From NCBI GenBank assembly GCA_018672475.1, contig JABHFS010000019.1, forward strand, positions 1-63,189: a stretch of DNA of 63,189 nucleotides. The letters are read 5' to 3'. Positions 17,765-28,041 of the stretch are shown here, piece by piece (position 1 is the stretch's first letter; each line of letters opens with the position of its first letter). Both the position numbers and the translations under genes were made by a program. Under the pieces are notes generated by a model. That model ran no database searches. It saw only the letters and a program-made list of their open reading frames with translations, and was not told the DNA's origin. Origin of the DNA: Gemmatimonadota bacterium. GTDB lineage: Bacteria > Latescibacterota > UBA2968 > UBA8231.

Positions 17765-18127
17765 GTGAAGGCCGGGCTTTTGCTTTTGTGTCGCGCGATC
17801 TGCGTTGCGCTGATATGGGGCGGTTGTGCTTTATTGCCCATATCGGTACCCCCGTCCGAACCCAACGCCAAGGCCATGCGCTTGCTGACGGAAGGTGATT
17901 ATGTCGAAGCCTTTCTGACACGGCGTTTTGCCGATGGGCGCATTCTCGTGCGGCTTACTGGAGAGGGCGGGGTATGGATGTTGGACCCCAAGGTGAATTG
18001 TTTATGGTGCTGGACCCATGTCGACAAGCGGATCTGGGTGAAGATCGACAAGCGCTCGGCTAGAGCGCTCAATACTTCCGGAGAGACCGCCGAATTTTGG
18101 AATGGTGGTCCTGTCGATAAATATTGA
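17765..18127 (+). CDS. Small lipoprotein, unknown
   Basis: A 120-residue product from a GTG start. The N-terminus KAGLLLLCRAICVALIWGGC is a lipoprotein signal peptide ending in a Cys lipobox. The mature part has two tryptophan-rich patches (EGGVWMLDPKVNCLWCW, KRIWVKI) and a Cys pair (CLWC), possibly a small beta-barrel or SH3-like fold. No family recognised. It lies 112 bases after the CoA-transferase and is convergent with the deacylase gene on the other strand. The modest coding evidence and GTG start keep confidence moderate. Confidence 0.5.
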   Translation: MKAGLLLLCRAICVALIWGGCALLPISVPPSEPNAKAMRLLTEGDYVEAFLTRRFADGRILVRLTGEGGVWMLDPKVNCLWCWTHVDKRIWVKIDKRSARALNTSGETAEFWNGGPVDKY

Positions 18128-18225
18128 GCAGCCGTCTTAAGACTCGATGTTCCTCGCCGCGCCTTTTGCAACAGTAGCCAGGAAAACCGGGAATTAAAAA
18201 CGGCTGCGCAATCGATCGTGCCGGT

Positions 18226-19794
18226 CTATACGTTGAATTTCAAATACCGCCCGGGAAAAGGGGCAGCTAACGCCTCATTGGCAACCCCACCGGAAATGAC
18301 AGGAACGCCATTGACCAGCACTTGCTCGACACCAAGCGAGTACTGGTGCGGGTCCAGGTAGGTCGCGCGGTCCTCAACGGATTCGGCATCAAATACGACT
18401 AGGTCGGCATATTGCCCCTCGACAATCCGGCCACGTTCGTGGAGCCCAAAGCGCTCCGCCGGGTATCCGCTGAGCTTGTAGACTGCATCTTCCAATGAAA
18501 AGAGTTTGTGATCCCGCACGCAGGGGCCGAGGATACGCGCGGCCGAGCCGTACATTCGCGGGTGTACCGCGCCATTGGGGAAGTAGATCCCATCGGTGCC
18601 GATCATGTATTTTTCATGCGCGAGAAAGTTGTGCACCAGCGCGTCGTCGCCGTGGTGGAAGACGAGTAGTACCGCCAGGTTTTCTTCGATGAGTAGATCG
18701 CATAGCGCGTCGGCGGCCGGCACACCGGCTTCTTCGACGTAGTCGCCTAGCGTGCGGCCGATGAACCGGGCATTGTCGCTGCCGGGCAACCAGGCGATGT
18801 TGATTTTGTCGAGTGGGTTCGGGTAGTGAGCGAGGGCACGGGCGAATCGACGGCGCACGCCGGGGTCGTTGAGCTTGGGCAATACGCCAAGGGGACCGTC
18901 CTCCCAGACTTCATAGGGCAAAATGTAATTGAGCATGGTCGAACCGGGCAGATAGGGGTAGACGTCGAAGCTGAAGTCGACCTCATTGACCGCGACCTCG
19001 TCGACATAGCCGAGCAATTCGTCGATTTGTGCAGGCGTGGTGCCCTTGAAATGGGAAATGTGCACCGGCACATCGGCGCGCCGTCCGATTTCGACGGCCT
19101 CTTTGACAGCGGCCAGCGTGCCTTTTTTGTAACGCACATGCGTGACGTATAGTCCTTTTTGCGCCGACATCGCACGGCAGGCCTCGACCAGTTCATCGGT
19201 GGTGGAAAAACACTCTGATATATAGTCGAGCCCGGTGGAAATGCCGACGGCACCTTCTGCCATGCCGCGTTCGACACCCCTGCAAATTTCATCCATCTGC
19301 ACATCGTCTGGGACCCTGCGGTCCCAACCGCAGGCCATGCTACGCAAATGGGCATAGGGTATGTGGGTGATGGCGTTTTGTGCGGTGCGGCCGTCCAGAA
19401 GCTGCATATAGTCGGCCAGACTTTCCCAACCTTGGTAATCGCTTTGCTGCAGCCCGTTGAGTGCGCGCATATAGTAGATCCAATGCGCGTGGGTATCGGC
19501 GTCAACCGGCGCGTAAGAGATGCCGTCGGCCATAATGACTTCGCTGGTGAAACCCTGCATGGTTTTGGGCAGGAAGTTCGGTGTTTTCAGCAGCCAGCCG
19601 TCCGAGTGGTTGTGCACATCGACAAAGCCGGGGGCGACAATCTTGCCCTTGGCGTCGATGCTTTGGGCGGACTCAGCGGTGGAGAGATCGCCAATGGCGG
19701 CAATACGGTCGCCACGGATGCCGATATCTCCTTGGTAGCGGGGGGCGCGGGTTCCATCGATGATGGCGCCGTTACGGATGGTCAGATCGTACAA
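18226..19794 (-). CDS. N-acyl-D-amino-acid deacylase (D-aminoacylase family amidohydrolase)
   Basis: A 522-residue amidohydrolase. The start codon is TTG, supported by AGGAG six bases upstream. The composite N-terminal beta domain (DLTIRNGAIIDGTRAPRY) leads into metal motif VDVHNHSDG with His61 and His63; further ligands are expected around YVTHVRYKKG and VPVHISHFKG, and the late HPRMYGS and KLSGYPAERFGL blocks are typical of D-aminoacylases. It releases free D-amino acids from N-acyl forms. The DadA-like dehydrogenase at 3815 could act next, though it is not in the same operon. Its start lies 12 bases after the stop of the upstream minus-strand gene. Confidence 0.88.
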   Translation of the reverse strand: MYDLTIRNGAIIDGTRAPRYQGDIGIRGDRIAAIGDLSTAESAQSIDAKGKIVAPGFVDVHNHSDGWLLKTPNFLPKTMQGFTSEVIMADGISYAPVDADTHAHWIYYMRALNGLQQSDYQGWESLADYMQLLDGRTAQNAITHIPYAHLRSMACGWDRRVPDDVQMDEICRGVERGMAEGAVGISTGLDYISECFSTTDELVEACRAMSAQKGLYVTHVRYKKGTLAAVKEAVEIGRRADVPVHISHFKGTTPAQIDELLGYVDEVAVNEVDFSFDVYPYLPGSTMLNYILPYEVWEDGPLGVLPKLNDPGVRRRFARALAHYPNPLDKINIAWLPGSDNARFIGRTLGDYVEEAGVPAADALCDLLIEENLAVLLVFHHGDDALVHNFLAHEKYMIGTDGIYFPNGAVHPRMYGSAARILGPCVRDHKLFSLEDAVYKLSGYPAERFGLHERGRIVEGQYADLVVFDAESVEDRATYLDPHQYSLGVEQVLVNGVPVISGGVANEALAAPFPGRYLKFNV

Positions 19795-19806
19795 GATAAG
19801 CTCCTA

Positions 19807-21216
19807 TTAGAGTTGTTCGACTTCGAGGTCGTCGAAGAGGGTAGTGCCACTGCCGTCTTGGCGCAAGATGATGCAGATCGAGCTGGTGTCGGGCGGAGGC
19901 GGTCCGGTTATTTCGACTTGGACACGAGTCCAATCGTGGGTACCGATAAGTTTCTGCGAAGTGATATAGGGGTGGCGCTCGGTCTGGTTGTAGACGATCC
20001 AGCGCACGGCGAGAAAGGAACCACGGCCCTCGACGGCATCGGTCTTTATATAGCAGTTGATGCGATAGCCCGTATCCTGATGCCAGTGTTCGAGCCAAGC
20101 TCCATCGCCTTCGCGGTCCATAATCCATTCACTGGCACCTGGCGAATGGGTGCATATTTTGAGCGAGCTGTCGTCCGAGCGCCCTTCGTTACGGCACCAT
20201 TCGGCGCCATCGCCATAGGGTAGCCAGGGCCAGGGATCGGTGTCGCCGGGGCTCGGTTGACTGAGATTCATCCCTTTGGCAAAGCTAGTGGAGCGCTCGT
20301 AGACTGGTAGTTCCTCGAAGCCGGCGAATTCGACTTTTGCAATGGGAGCCGCTTGCTGCATCAGCGCCTGGACCTTTTTATCAGGGCACAGGCGGATGCG
20401 AAATTCGGGGCAGATCGGTTGGTAGAGTTCGTCCCGGTCATAAGATGCGGCGAGATGAATGTCGTAGCCCCAATTGCAGACGGCGGCTGATGTGCGTTTG
20501 GCAGTATCGCCGGAAAATTCGAAGGCGGGGTTGTTGCCGGGATCATAGCCGAGTACGAATAGGCCGCCATCGGCGAAGGCTTGCGGGGAGGGGATGGCAG
20601 TGGCTAGATGGTTGAGCGGCATCTGCCAGACGGAGCCATCGGCCGGTTCGGCCAATAAATGAGAAAAGCGCTTTTGCCACATCCCCTGGAATGCAGTAAC
20701 TGGACCGGGTATATCGCAATACCAGGGGTCGGAATATTCGAAGTGCACATGTTCACCATCGGCTAAATAGAGGGGATTGTCGAAGACTTCCGGACTGTGG
20801 ATTTCGAGATGAGCTTTGAAGTCGTAGGTATAGGTCGCCCGTTCGGTGTCATAGCTGATTGCAATTATTCGCCGCGAGGTCGCTACGCCCTCGGGCGCGT
20901 CGGTGACAACCGTCAAAACGAGGCATTCGCTGTCTTGGCCGGAAACTTCGACGGAGCGCAATACCGTCGTGGCGACCGGGCCGAGTTTCCAGTAGAGCTG
21001 AACACCGGCAACTAGGGGGCGGCCGCCCGGTTTGAGCCGTAAATCGCGCAGTTCGACCGGCTTGAGGATCTGGTTAAAATAGCGTAAGTTCTGCTCGGGT
21101 TGTTCGACGATGGCGTTCCGTAATTGCGCAATCGGTTCGTCGCCGTCATAGACCCATCTTTCGCCGGCGCAAATACCGCCATGGTTTCGCAAACTAAATG
21201 AGCTCTGGTGGGGCAT
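19807..21216 (-). CDS. Uncharacterised protein with C-terminal jelly-roll-like domain
   Basis: I use the start at 21216 (MPHQSSFSL) because it has GAGGTC upstream; an upstream start would add a poor 19-residue extension into the divergent promoter. The 469-residue product is rich in aromatic and acidic residues throughout. The last 150 residues (SLKICTHSPGASEWIMDREG, YRINCYIKTDAVEGRGSF, WTRVQVEITGPPPPDTSS, TTLFDDLEVEQL) have the alternating pattern of carbohydrate-binding-module jelly rolls. The N-terminal part resembles sugar-active beta-sandwich proteins. I cannot name a family. No signal peptide. It is upstream of, and close to, the deacylase gene on the same strand. Confidence 0.65.
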   Translation of the reverse strand: MPHQSSFSLRNHGGICAGERWVYDGDEPIAQLRNAIVEQPEQNLRYFNQILKPVELRDLRLKPGGRPLVAGVQLYWKLGPVATTVLRSVEVSGQDSECLVLTVVTDAPEGVATSRRIIAISYDTERATYTYDFKAHLEIHSPEVFDNPLYLADGEHVHFEYSDPWYCDIPGPVTAFQGMWQKRFSHLLAEPADGSVWQMPLNHLATAIPSPQAFADGGLFVLGYDPGNNPAFEFSGDTAKRTSAAVCNWGYDIHLAASYDRDELYQPICPEFRIRLCPDKKVQALMQQAAPIAKVEFAGFEELPVYERSTSFAKGMNLSQPSPGDTDPWPWLPYGDGAEWCRNEGRSDDSSLKICTHSPGASEWIMDREGDGAWLEHWHQDTGYRINCYIKTDAVEGRGSFLAVRWIVYNQTERHPYITSQKLIGTHDWTRVQVEITGPPPPDTSSICIILRQDGSGTTLFDDLEVEQL

Positions 21217-21284
21217 AATTGACCTCGCTAATAGGGATACGAGCAAGATATTACCCGCGCCATTACCTGGCAAGGGAAAGGCAT

Positions 21285-22247
21285 ATGGAGCAGATCAGCG
21301 TAAAGAAAACTCGAGTAGGCGATGTGGAGCTGGCTTTGAGCCGGCCGGTGGAAGGCGAACACAAATGGATCGGCCAGGTCCAGATGTTGCGGGAGCTATT
21401 GGCCTGTTGGTTAGTGCTCGACGAGATGGATTTACCGCTCTCGCCGCGTCTGGTTGGTCCGCCGGGCATCGGCAAGACCACTTTGGCTATGGCTGCCGCA
21501 CGAACTCGCGAGCAACCACTCTATATTTACCAGTGCACGAGTGATACCCGTCCGGAGGATCTACTGGTAACGCCGGTCTTGGCCGAGTCGGGCAAGATCG
21601 CCTATCATGCGTCGCCATTGGTATCGGCGATGCTCGAAGGCGGGGTCTGTGTCTTGGACGAGGGCAATCGCATGAACGAAAAGAGCTGGGCTTCGTTGGC
21701 GCCGCTATTGGACCACCGTCGTTATGTTGAATCGGTTATCGCCGGTATCACGATCAAGGCCCATGCCGATTTTCGCTGTGCGGTGACGATGAACGACGAC
21801 GAGTCGACTTATGAGGTGCCGGACTATGTACTATCGCGCCTGCAGCCGACCTTGGACATCGGTTTTCCCAGCCGTCAGGACGAGATGGCCATCTTGCGCT
21901 ATCACCTGCCCTTCGCAGAGTCGGACCTACTGGCGATTACGGTGGACTTTCTCCAGCGGGCCCATGAACTGGATCTGACCTTCTCACCCCGCGACGGCAT
22001 GAATATCGTTCGCTACGCGCTTAAGCGACTGGCACAGGAAGAGGGTCATCCACTGTCGGCGGATGCGGCATGGACCGAGTCCTTGCAACGAGTATTGGGG
22101 GCCGAGGCGATGGACTTGGACCGACTGGCCGCCGAGCGCCAGCAGAGTTTGGGTGAGCCGCTGCCGACGATGGACTTCCAGGATTTTTTCTTTGAAGAGG
22201 ACGACCCGCTGCATCCGGGCAAGGACGACGACAATCCCCTGACATGA
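21285..22247 (+). CDS. MoxR-type AAA+ ATPase
   Basis: Start at 21285 behind AAGGGAAAGG; the upstream in-frame ATG falls in the divergent promoter. The 320-residue protein has Walker [10 protein letters not shown], Walker [12 protein letters not shown], sensor-like TMNDDES and the late arginine-rich helix expected for MoxR/AAA_5 proteins. [20 protein letters not shown] is the typical MoxR post-Walker-B stretch. These ATPases remodel or load metal cofactors into partner proteins that usually carry VWA domains. Here the partner, overlapping by ATGA, is an unrecognised 611-residue protein without a visible MIDAS motif. A strongly acidic C-terminus ([14 protein letters not shown]) is notable. Confidence 0.9.
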   Translation: MEQISVKKTRVGDVELALSRPVEGEHKWIGQVQMLRELLACWLVLDEMDLPLSPRLVGPPGIGKTTLAMAAARTREQPLYIYQCTSDTRPEDLLVTPVLAESGKIAYHASPLVSAMLEGGVCVLDEGNRMNEKSWASLAPLLDHRRYVESVIAGITIKAHADFRCAVTMNDDESTYEVPDYVLSRLQPTLDIGFPSRQDEMAILRYHLPFAESDLLAITVDFLQRAHELDLTFSPRDGMNIVRYALKRLAQEEGHPLSADAAWTESLQRVLGAEAMDLDRLAAERQQSLGEPLPTMDFQDFFFEEDDPLHPGKDDDNPLT

Positions 22248-24079
22248 ATCCGGTACTAGACCTTAGCCCACGGCTGAGCGTATTACCCATTATATACGGC
22301 AGTGGCGATTTTGCCCTGGAGACGCGGCGACGTCTGCAGATCATGAAACCCAATTGTATCGCTGTCGCGTTGCCGCCTTCTTTTGCTGATGCGGTGGAGG
22401 AGGGGATCGCGCGCTTGCCGCAGATTACCTTGGCCATACAGCGCGAAATATCGCTTGAGGGCGATTATAATTGCGTACCGATCGATCCCTGCCAGGGGGT
22501 GATTGCCGCCTTGCGGGTGGCGTTGGAAACCGGAGTCGATCGAGCTTACGTGGATCTCGAGGTCGGGACCTACGAGGAGCAAGGGGTCACGCTTCCCGAC
22601 CCTTATGCGCTGAAAGAGGTCGCGCTGGAAAAGCTCCTCGCGGCCCTGATGCCGGCCCTGCCCACTCCGGCTGAAGGGAGCCAGCGGCTCAAGCGGATCC
22701 GCCGCATGGCGTACGAACTGCATCGACTCGAGCTGGAATATGGACGTATCGCCTTTGTTTGCTCGGTCGCCGATTGGCCGTGGATTCGCCAGGCCTACAT
22801 GCAGCGCGCAGCCTATCCGCAACACGGCGGCGGGCAGGCGATGCCCGAATTGCACCGCATTGCTGAAGAATGCCTCTATTTCGTACTCGGCGAATTGCCG
22901 CATCTCACCGCCCTCTACGAGCACCGCCGCGCCGAATTAGTCGCCGATGCGACCTTGGCCGTCGACGGGGTCAAGGCATTGTTATTGGCCGCCCGCGATC
23001 ACTGGACCACGGTGCAGGAACTGGACAACCACTGGCTGACCCCGCAGCGGATGGGTTTGTTGCTGCGCTATGTGCGCAATCTTACGGTGATGGACCACCG
23101 TTTGACGCCGGACCTCTATAATCTGGCGGTGGGTGCCAAGCAGGTGGTGGGCGACGCTTTTGCGCTATCGCTCTTGGATACGGCCTGCGAATATCCACCG
23201 CAACGGATCGGCTCGGACGAAGACGATATCAATGTTGGTTTGGGCCAAGTCGTCGACGCCGACGGCGAAGTCCGTGCCTGTAAGAACAGACTGGAGGGTG
23301 TGCCGAGAATTTGGCGCGAACTGCCGCTGAAGCTCGAACCACCGCCGCGGGAAAAACAGAAGTGGAGTCAGCAGTGGGACCCCTATGGCCAGTGTTCCTA
23401 TCCTCCAGAAGACGGACGGATCGAGTCCTTTCAGCAACACGTGCGGCAACAGGCGCGCAAGATGCTCGGCGAGGATTTGGCCAAGGTCGAGAAGTTCCAG
23501 TCTTCGCTCAAGGACGGGCTGGATGTTCGCGAAACTTTGCGTAACTGGCATACCGGAGATCTGTATGTCAAGGAGATGCCGCCCTCAAGAGGCAGCATCG
23601 AGGTCGTCGTCTTCCTCTTCGATACACCAGCCGACCCCGAGCGCTACTCCTGGCAGAGCACCTGGTATGCCGAGCATGAGGAGGAGTCGACCCTGGCCTT
23701 CTATTCGACGAATTTCCTAGACAATATGGTTGGGCCGGGTATTGGCCAAGCGCTCTACGGCGGCTGCTTGTTTATTTTCCCGCCGCGGCCGATACCCGAT
23801 ATTTGGCGCGATTCTCGCTTGAGTTTCTGCCGGACATTAGAAGAGAAGTTGTTGGCGGCGGCGCTATTGCATTCGCGGGAGAAGAGGGTTGTGCTCGTCG
23901 CACCCGAACCGCCTAAGCTCGCTTGGCGCCAACTGGCTCGCCGCTATCGCAAGCAACTCGTCTATTTACCGTTAAAACGCTTTTCGGCGTCTACCGTAGA
24001 CCGTTTACGCCGTTTTCATGTGCTCAATAGCAGAGAAGTCCGCTCTTATGCTGGTCGATTTATTCGCGATTTTCGTTGA
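22244..24079 (+). CDS. Unrecognised 611-residue partner of MoxR ATPase
   Basis: It overlaps the MoxR gene by four bases, so the two products almost certainly work together. The N-terminus ([39 protein letters not shown]) looks like a Rossmann-type strand-helix unit such as is seen in TraB/ChaN-like or DUF5682-like proteins that accompany MoxR in some genomes. The centre (160-350) is helical. The C-terminal part has another alpha/beta unit ([35 protein letters not shown]). I see no signal peptide, membrane helix or DxSxS metal site. DUF5682-like is my best guess, low confidence; function unknown. Confidence 0.7.
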   Translation: MNPVLDLSPRLSVLPIIYGSGDFALETRRRLQIMKPNCIAVALPPSFADAVEEGIARLPQITLAIQREISLEGDYNCVPIDPCQGVIAALRVALETGVDRAYVDLEVGTYEEQGVTLPDPYALKEVALEKLLAALMPALPTPAEGSQRLKRIRRMAYELHRLELEYGRIAFVCSVADWPWIRQAYMQRAAYPQHGGGQAMPELHRIAEECLYFVLGELPHLTALYEHRRAELVADATLAVDGVKALLLAARDHWTTVQELDNHWLTPQRMGLLLRYVRNLTVMDHRLTPDLYNLAVGAKQVVGDAFALSLLDTACEYPPQRIGSDEDDINVGLGQVVDADGEVRACKNRLEGVPRIWRELPLKLEPPPREKQKWSQQWDPYGQCSYPPEDGRIESFQQHVRQQARKMLGEDLAKVEKFQSSLKDGLDVRETLRNWHTGDLYVKEMPPSRGSIEVVVFLFDTPADPERYSWQSTWYAEHEEESTLAFYSTNFLDNMVGPGIGQALYGGCLFIFPPRPIPDIWRDSRLSFCRTLEEKLLAAALLHSREKRVVLVAPEPPKLAWRQLARRYRKQLVYLPLKRFSASTVDRLRRFHVLNSREVRSYAGRFIRDFR

Positions 24080-24152
24080 GCGGGGCACGTATTGACATCG
24101 CCTCGGCTCTGAATCAATTTTTGAAGCTTACCTCATCCTGAAAGGATCCGCA

Positions 24153-24977
24153 ATGCGCATTATTGACCCCCATGTTCACGTGTGGACCAACGATCCGGCC
24201 TTTCCCTGGCCGGCGGAGAACGCCAACCCGCCAGCCGAAGATCGCACAGCTGAAGATCTATTGGCGCTTATGGACGCCAATGGCGTTGAAAAGACCGTAT
24301 TGGTACAGGTGATCCATTATCGTTGGGACAATAGTTATATCGCCCATGTCGTCAAAAAATACCCCGACCGTTTTATGGCCGTCGGTCGTATTAATCCTGA
24401 AGATCCGGCAGCCGCCGACCACCTGCAAATGTGGAAGGAAGAGCACAATATCCACGGCCAGCGGCTGAGCCCGGCCAGGGACGCGACGGATGATTGGTTC
24501 GCGGGCCCGACTATGGACCCGATCTTCGCCCGTGCCCAACAGATGCAGGTTCCGATGGTTATCTTGACCGGTCCGCAGCGGCTACCGGACCTGGCGCGGC
24601 TACTCGACCGGTATCCGGATCTCGATATCTGTATCGACCATATGGCCGACGCGCATCCCGATAACCAGGACGAACTGCAACTGTTGTTGGATATGGCCCG
24701 TTACCCGCGGACCTATGTAAAGATCAGCCACACCTGGTCCATTTCCCAAGAGGGGTATCCGTGGTCCGATACGCATGGGTTGGTAAAGGAGGTTTACCAG
24801 GCCTTCGGCCCCCAGCGGATCATGTGGGGGACTGATTGGCCGGTATGTCTTGGTAAGGCCGAATATGCTCAGGCGCTAACGGTGGTGCGCGACGAAATGA
24901 AATTTATCGCACCGGAAGATCTTGAATGGATTTTAGGTAAGAGTGTGTTGAAACTTTGGAATTTTTCGGAGGTATAA
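24153..24977 (+). CDS. Amidohydrolase 2 family TIM-barrel hydrolase
   Basis: A 274-residue protein starting behind AAAGGAT. Metal motif HVHVW follows IIDP at the N-terminus, the middle His is in CIDHMADAHP, and the late Asp is in MWGTDWPVCLG, as expected for PF04909 lactonases and decarboxylases such as fuconolactonase-like enzymes. It is cytoplasmic. Four bases separate it from a Gfo/Idh/MocA gene and a KDG-type kinase follows, so hydrolysis of a sugar-acid lactone would fit the context. That substrate assignment is inference. Confidence 0.87.
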   Translation: MRIIDPHVHVWTNDPAFPWPAENANPPAEDRTAEDLLALMDANGVEKTVLVQVIHYRWDNSYIAHVVKKYPDRFMAVGRINPEDPAAADHLQMWKEEHNIHGQRLSPARDATDDWFAGPTMDPIFARAQQMQVPMVILTGPQRLPDLARLLDRYPDLDICIDHMADAHPDNQDELQLLLDMARYPRTYVKISHTWSISQEGYPWSDTHGLVKEVYQAFGPQRIMWGTDWPVCLGKAEYAQALTVVRDEMKFIAPEDLEWILGKSVLKLWNFSEV

Positions 24978-24981
24978 TACT

Positions 24982-25848
24982 ATGTTGAATATCGGAATCG
25001 TCGGCGCTGAAAATAGCCACACTGCGGCCATCGCCAAAGTGATCAATGTGGAAAAGCGGGTGCGCGGCGTACGCGTGACCCACGTATGGGGGGAGACAAA
25101 AGCTTTCGCGGAGAAGGCCGCCGCGGCTGGGGACATACCCAATATCGTCGAGAGACCGGAGGATCTAGTCGGCCAGGTCGACGCTGCAGCCGTCGACCAT
25201 AGACACGGGAAATACCATTTGCCGGCGGCCGAAGCCCTATTAGAAGCCAAGATGCCTCTTTTTATTGATAAGCCTTTCTGTTATAGAAAAGCGGAGGGCC
25301 AGCTTTTTCTCGCACGCGCGAAAAAACTCAATGTCCCGGTCTGCTCTTTCTCAACTTTGCCCAAACAAGCCTCCTACAAAGCGTTCGCCAAAAAACTTAA
25401 GCAACTCGGCGAAATCCAGACGCTCGTCGCGACGGGGCCTTGTGATATCAAGTCTAAATGGGGCGGCATTTTCTTTTATGGTATCCACCAAGTCGATATG
25501 ATCGTGCGTCTGCTTGGGTGTGATATCAGCCATGTGCAGGTCAGCAAGGGCAAAAGAAAAAACCACAGCGCCCAGATCGCCTACAGCAATGGCACCGTTG
25601 CCACCATGAACCTCGTCGGAGGCGCATCAGCCCCGTTTCATTTGAGCGCGATCGGCGAAAATGGGCGCATAGACGAACCCATCGTTTCCGATCCTAGCCA
25701 ATACCTGACGGGCGTCCGCGATTTCTGCAAGATGTTTCGTACGGGGGTGACGGACGAGACGGAGCAATCGATGTTGGGGCCGGTGGCGGTATTGGAAGCG
25801 TTGGAAAAATCGGTGTCCCGCAAGGGGCCGGTCAAAGTGAAAATATAA
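24982..25848 (+). CDS. Short Gfo/Idh/MocA family oxidoreductase
   Basis: A 288-residue protein, at the short end for the family. Start at 24982 behind GGAGG. The Rossmann start NIGIVGAENSH lacks the usual third Gly of GxGxxG (Gly-Ala-Glu-Asn), so cofactor binding may differ. FIDKPFCYRKAEG is a variant of the EKP signature with Asp for Glu, and GGIFFYGIHQVDMIVRLLG is the C-domain helix with a conserved His. Such DKP variants occur in a subgroup of the family. It sits between an amidohydrolase and a PfkB kinase in one operon. Substrate unknown. Confidence 0.85.
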   Translation: MLNIGIVGAENSHTAAIAKVINVEKRVRGVRVTHVWGETKAFAEKAAAAGDIPNIVERPEDLVGQVDAAAVDHRHGKYHLPAAEALLEAKMPLFIDKPFCYRKAEGQLFLARAKKLNVPVCSFSTLPKQASYKAFAKKLKQLGEIQTLVATGPCDIKSKWGGIFFYGIHQVDMIVRLLGCDISHVQVSKGKRKNHSAQIAYSNGTVATMNLVGGASAPFHLSAIGENGRIDEPIVSDPSQYLTGVRDFCKMFRTGVTDETEQSMLGPVAVLEALEKSVSRKGPVKVKI

Positions 25849-25874
25849 AAACAAAATACAGGAGATAGTATACA

Positions 25875-27005
25875 ATGGCATTGCAATTGAAGTCAGTAGA
25901 AGAAACGCGTTATGACGCCATCGCACTCGGCGAGATCCTGATGCGTATCGACCCGGGGCAAGTGCCCACAGCTCGGGCGCGTAGCGGACGGATCTGGCAC
26001 GGTGGCGGCGAGACCAATGTCGCCGAAGGCTTGAGCTATTGTTTCGGTTTGCGCGCTGCAGTGCTGACGGCGTTGGTCGATGACGGCATTGGCCGCAATA
26101 TCGAAAACCAATTGCGCGAGGCCGGCCTAGATACCTCGCATATTATTTGGTTCAATAATAGTGGCAAAGGTAAATACAGCACTGACGCCAAGGGGACGCT
26201 GCACAATGGCATCAATTTTACCTGGGCTGGCAAGGGCTTGCTGCCTTCGGTTACCGAATACTATCGCGCACACACGCCGGTACGCGAAGTGGGCCCCGGC
26301 GATATTGATTGGGATCATCTCTTCGGCGAATTGGGCACCCGGTGGTTTAGCACCGGCGGCATCTATACCTTGCTCTCGCAGAAGACGGCGGATTTGGCGC
26401 TTGAGGGCATGAAGAAAGCCGGCGAACACGGCGCCGTGCGGTCCTTCGATTTGAACTACCGCAGCAAGGTCGAACCGAGCAAGGACCGCGCCCGCGAGAT
26501 CAACAAGGGCATGGTGCCACATGTCGAATTCCTGGTCGGTAATCAGGACGACTTTGATGACGCTCTGGGGTATGAGACCGAGAAAGTGCCCAAGGACGCC
26601 AGTTTCGACGTGTGGTTAGAGATCTATACTAAGATGTTGCACCAGGTCGCCAACGACTATCCGAATCTCAAGTATATCGGCACGCAGTTGCGCGGTGCCT
26701 TGACAGCGGATCGCATCAATTGGGGTGCGGTGCTCTTTGATGTCGAAGAAGGTGTGATCCACCAGGCGGCAGTGCGCGAGAATATTGAGATTGCCGACCG
26801 TACTGGTGGTGGCGATTCTTTTGCCTCGGGCGTGGCTGCGGCATTGATGGAAGGCCTTGGCGCTGACGACGCAGTGCAGTGGGGGGCGGCGCACGGTATT
26901 ATGGTCCAGGACTGTATCGGCGATACCACCATGGTCACCCGAGCCGATGTCGAGAAGGAAGTTGCTCGCGCGGTCAAGGGCGGCGGCGTTTCGGCACTCA
27001 GATAG
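25875..27005 (+). CDS. PfkB family sugar kinase, 2-dehydro-3-deoxygluconokinase-like
   Basis: A 376-residue ribokinase-fold enzyme behind AGGAGA. N-terminal AIALGEILMRIDPG and HGGGETNVAEGLSYCFG match KDG-kinase-like PfkB proteins; the C-terminal signature DRTGGGDSFASG has catalytic Asp314 and the anion hole glycines. It is slightly longer than standard KdgK (about 310-340), with extra residues around 110-140 and 225-260. It phosphorylates KDG or a similar deoxy-keto sugar acid in the cytoplasm. It belongs with the upstream lactonase-like and oxidoreductase genes. Fructokinase-like activity is an alternative. Confidence 0.85.
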   Translation: MALQLKSVEETRYDAIALGEILMRIDPGQVPTARARSGRIWHGGGETNVAEGLSYCFGLRAAVLTALVDDGIGRNIENQLREAGLDTSHIIWFNNSGKGKYSTDAKGTLHNGINFTWAGKGLLPSVTEYYRAHTPVREVGPGDIDWDHLFGELGTRWFSTGGIYTLLSQKTADLALEGMKKAGEHGAVRSFDLNYRSKVEPSKDRAREINKGMVPHVEFLVGNQDDFDDALGYETEKVPKDASFDVWLEIYTKMLHQVANDYPNLKYIGTQLRGALTADRINWGAVLFDVEEGVIHQAAVRENIEIADRTGGGDSFASGVAAALMEGLGADDAVQWGAAHGIMVQDCIGDTTMVTRADVEKEVARAVKGGGVSALR

Positions 27006-27015
27006 GGGCCATATA

Positions 27016-28041
27016 ATGCAATTATTAAAAAGCTGTTTGTTGCTATGTTTGCTAGCGCTACCCGCGATTGCTGGTGTTAAGGTCGAGAAGGTCGACTACC
27101 TGGGCTGGAAAGACGCGATCGAGATTAACAATGGTGAGGTGAAGCTAATCGTCGTGCCGGCGATCGGTCGCATCATGCATTATAGTTATCTAGACGGCGA
27201 TAATATTCTCTGGTCTGATCCGCAGTTTCACGGCAAGGTCTTGCCCAAGGGTATGCCGGATATCGACGAAGAGGGCAACTTCGCCTGGACGAATTTTGGC
27301 GGCGACAAGGTCTGGCCGAATGAGCAGAGCGAATTCGAAAAGATAAATGGTCATTCCTGGCCGCCAGATCACGCCTTTGATGGCGCAGTACACGAAGCTA
27401 AATTGCTGGCGGACGGCGTGGTGATCACCGGTCCGGTTAGCGAGTATAACGGGGCTCGTAGCGTGCGCGAGATTCGCATGGCGGTCGAGGGGACTCGCGT
27501 CGATATCGTGCAACATGTCGAGAAGGTTACGAAAGCGGCCAACGCGGATATTGAGCCGCTGCGATATACGATCTGGAACGTTACCCAGATCCGCCCGCCA
27601 GAGCAGACCTTTTACCCGCTCAATCCACATAGCCATTTTGATATGCGCTACTTCCCCTTTGGTTTTGCGGAGAGCGCGGCTATGCGCAACTTCACCATCA
27701 AAGGCGATATCGGCATCTTCGTGCCCGATCCGGTGGACGCGCAGAAGACTGGGGCGGATTCTGACCGCTGGCTCGCCGGTATCGTTGGCGATGTGGCGAT
27801 GGTCGAGTTTTTTCGCCGGGACGCGACGAGGCGCTATCCGGACGGTGGTCTGAGCGCCGAGGTCTATACCTGTGCGGATTATACTGAGTTGGAACTGCTT
27901 AGCCCGTGGGTCTACTTAGAGGTCGGGGAAGTGCTAACCCATCCTATCGCTTGGGAACTGCAGCGTTTGCCGAAAGATCTGGATACGCCGGATGCTAGGC
28001 GGCAAGCGGTTGTCGAATGGCTCGCCGCCAGGGCGGATTGA
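27016..28041 (+). CDS. Secreted DUF4380-like protein
   Basis: Start at 27016, 10 bases after the kinase stop and behind AGGGG, giving 341 residues with a type I signal peptide (LLLCLLALPAIAG). The upstream part of the same frame is antisense-like extension and is rejected. The mature N-terminus YLGWKDAIEINNGEVKLIV and VVPAIGRIMHYSYLDGDN match the galactose-mutarotase-like opening of DUF4380 proteins; PLNPHSHFDMRYFPFG and WVYLEVGEVL follow. DUF4380 proteins are periplasmic beta-sandwiches of unknown role near carbohydrate genes. Family call is from recognition by eye. It ends the operon at the hairpin at 28147. Confidence 0.7.
   Translation: MQLLKSCLLLCLLALPAIAGVKVEKVDYLGWKDAIEINNGEVKLIVVPAIGRIMHYSYLDGDNILWSDPQFHGKVLPKGMPDIDEEGNFAWTNFGGDKVWPNEQSEFEKINGHSWPPDHAFDGAVHEAKLLADGVVITGPVSEYNGARSVREIRMAVEGTRVDIVQHVEKVTKAANADIEPLRYTIWNVTQIRPPEQTFYPLNPHSHFDMRYFPFGFAESAAMRNFTIKGDIGIFVPDPVDAQKTGADSDRWLAGIVGDVAMVEFFRRDATRRYPDGGLSAEVYTCADYTELELLSPWVYLEVGEVLTHPIAWELQRLPKDLDTPDARRQAVVEWLAARAD

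Noticed and set aside
21285..24079. MoxR pair as a phage-defence system
   Set aside because: No nuclease, REase, TIR or membrane effector domain seen, and no other defence genes nearby.
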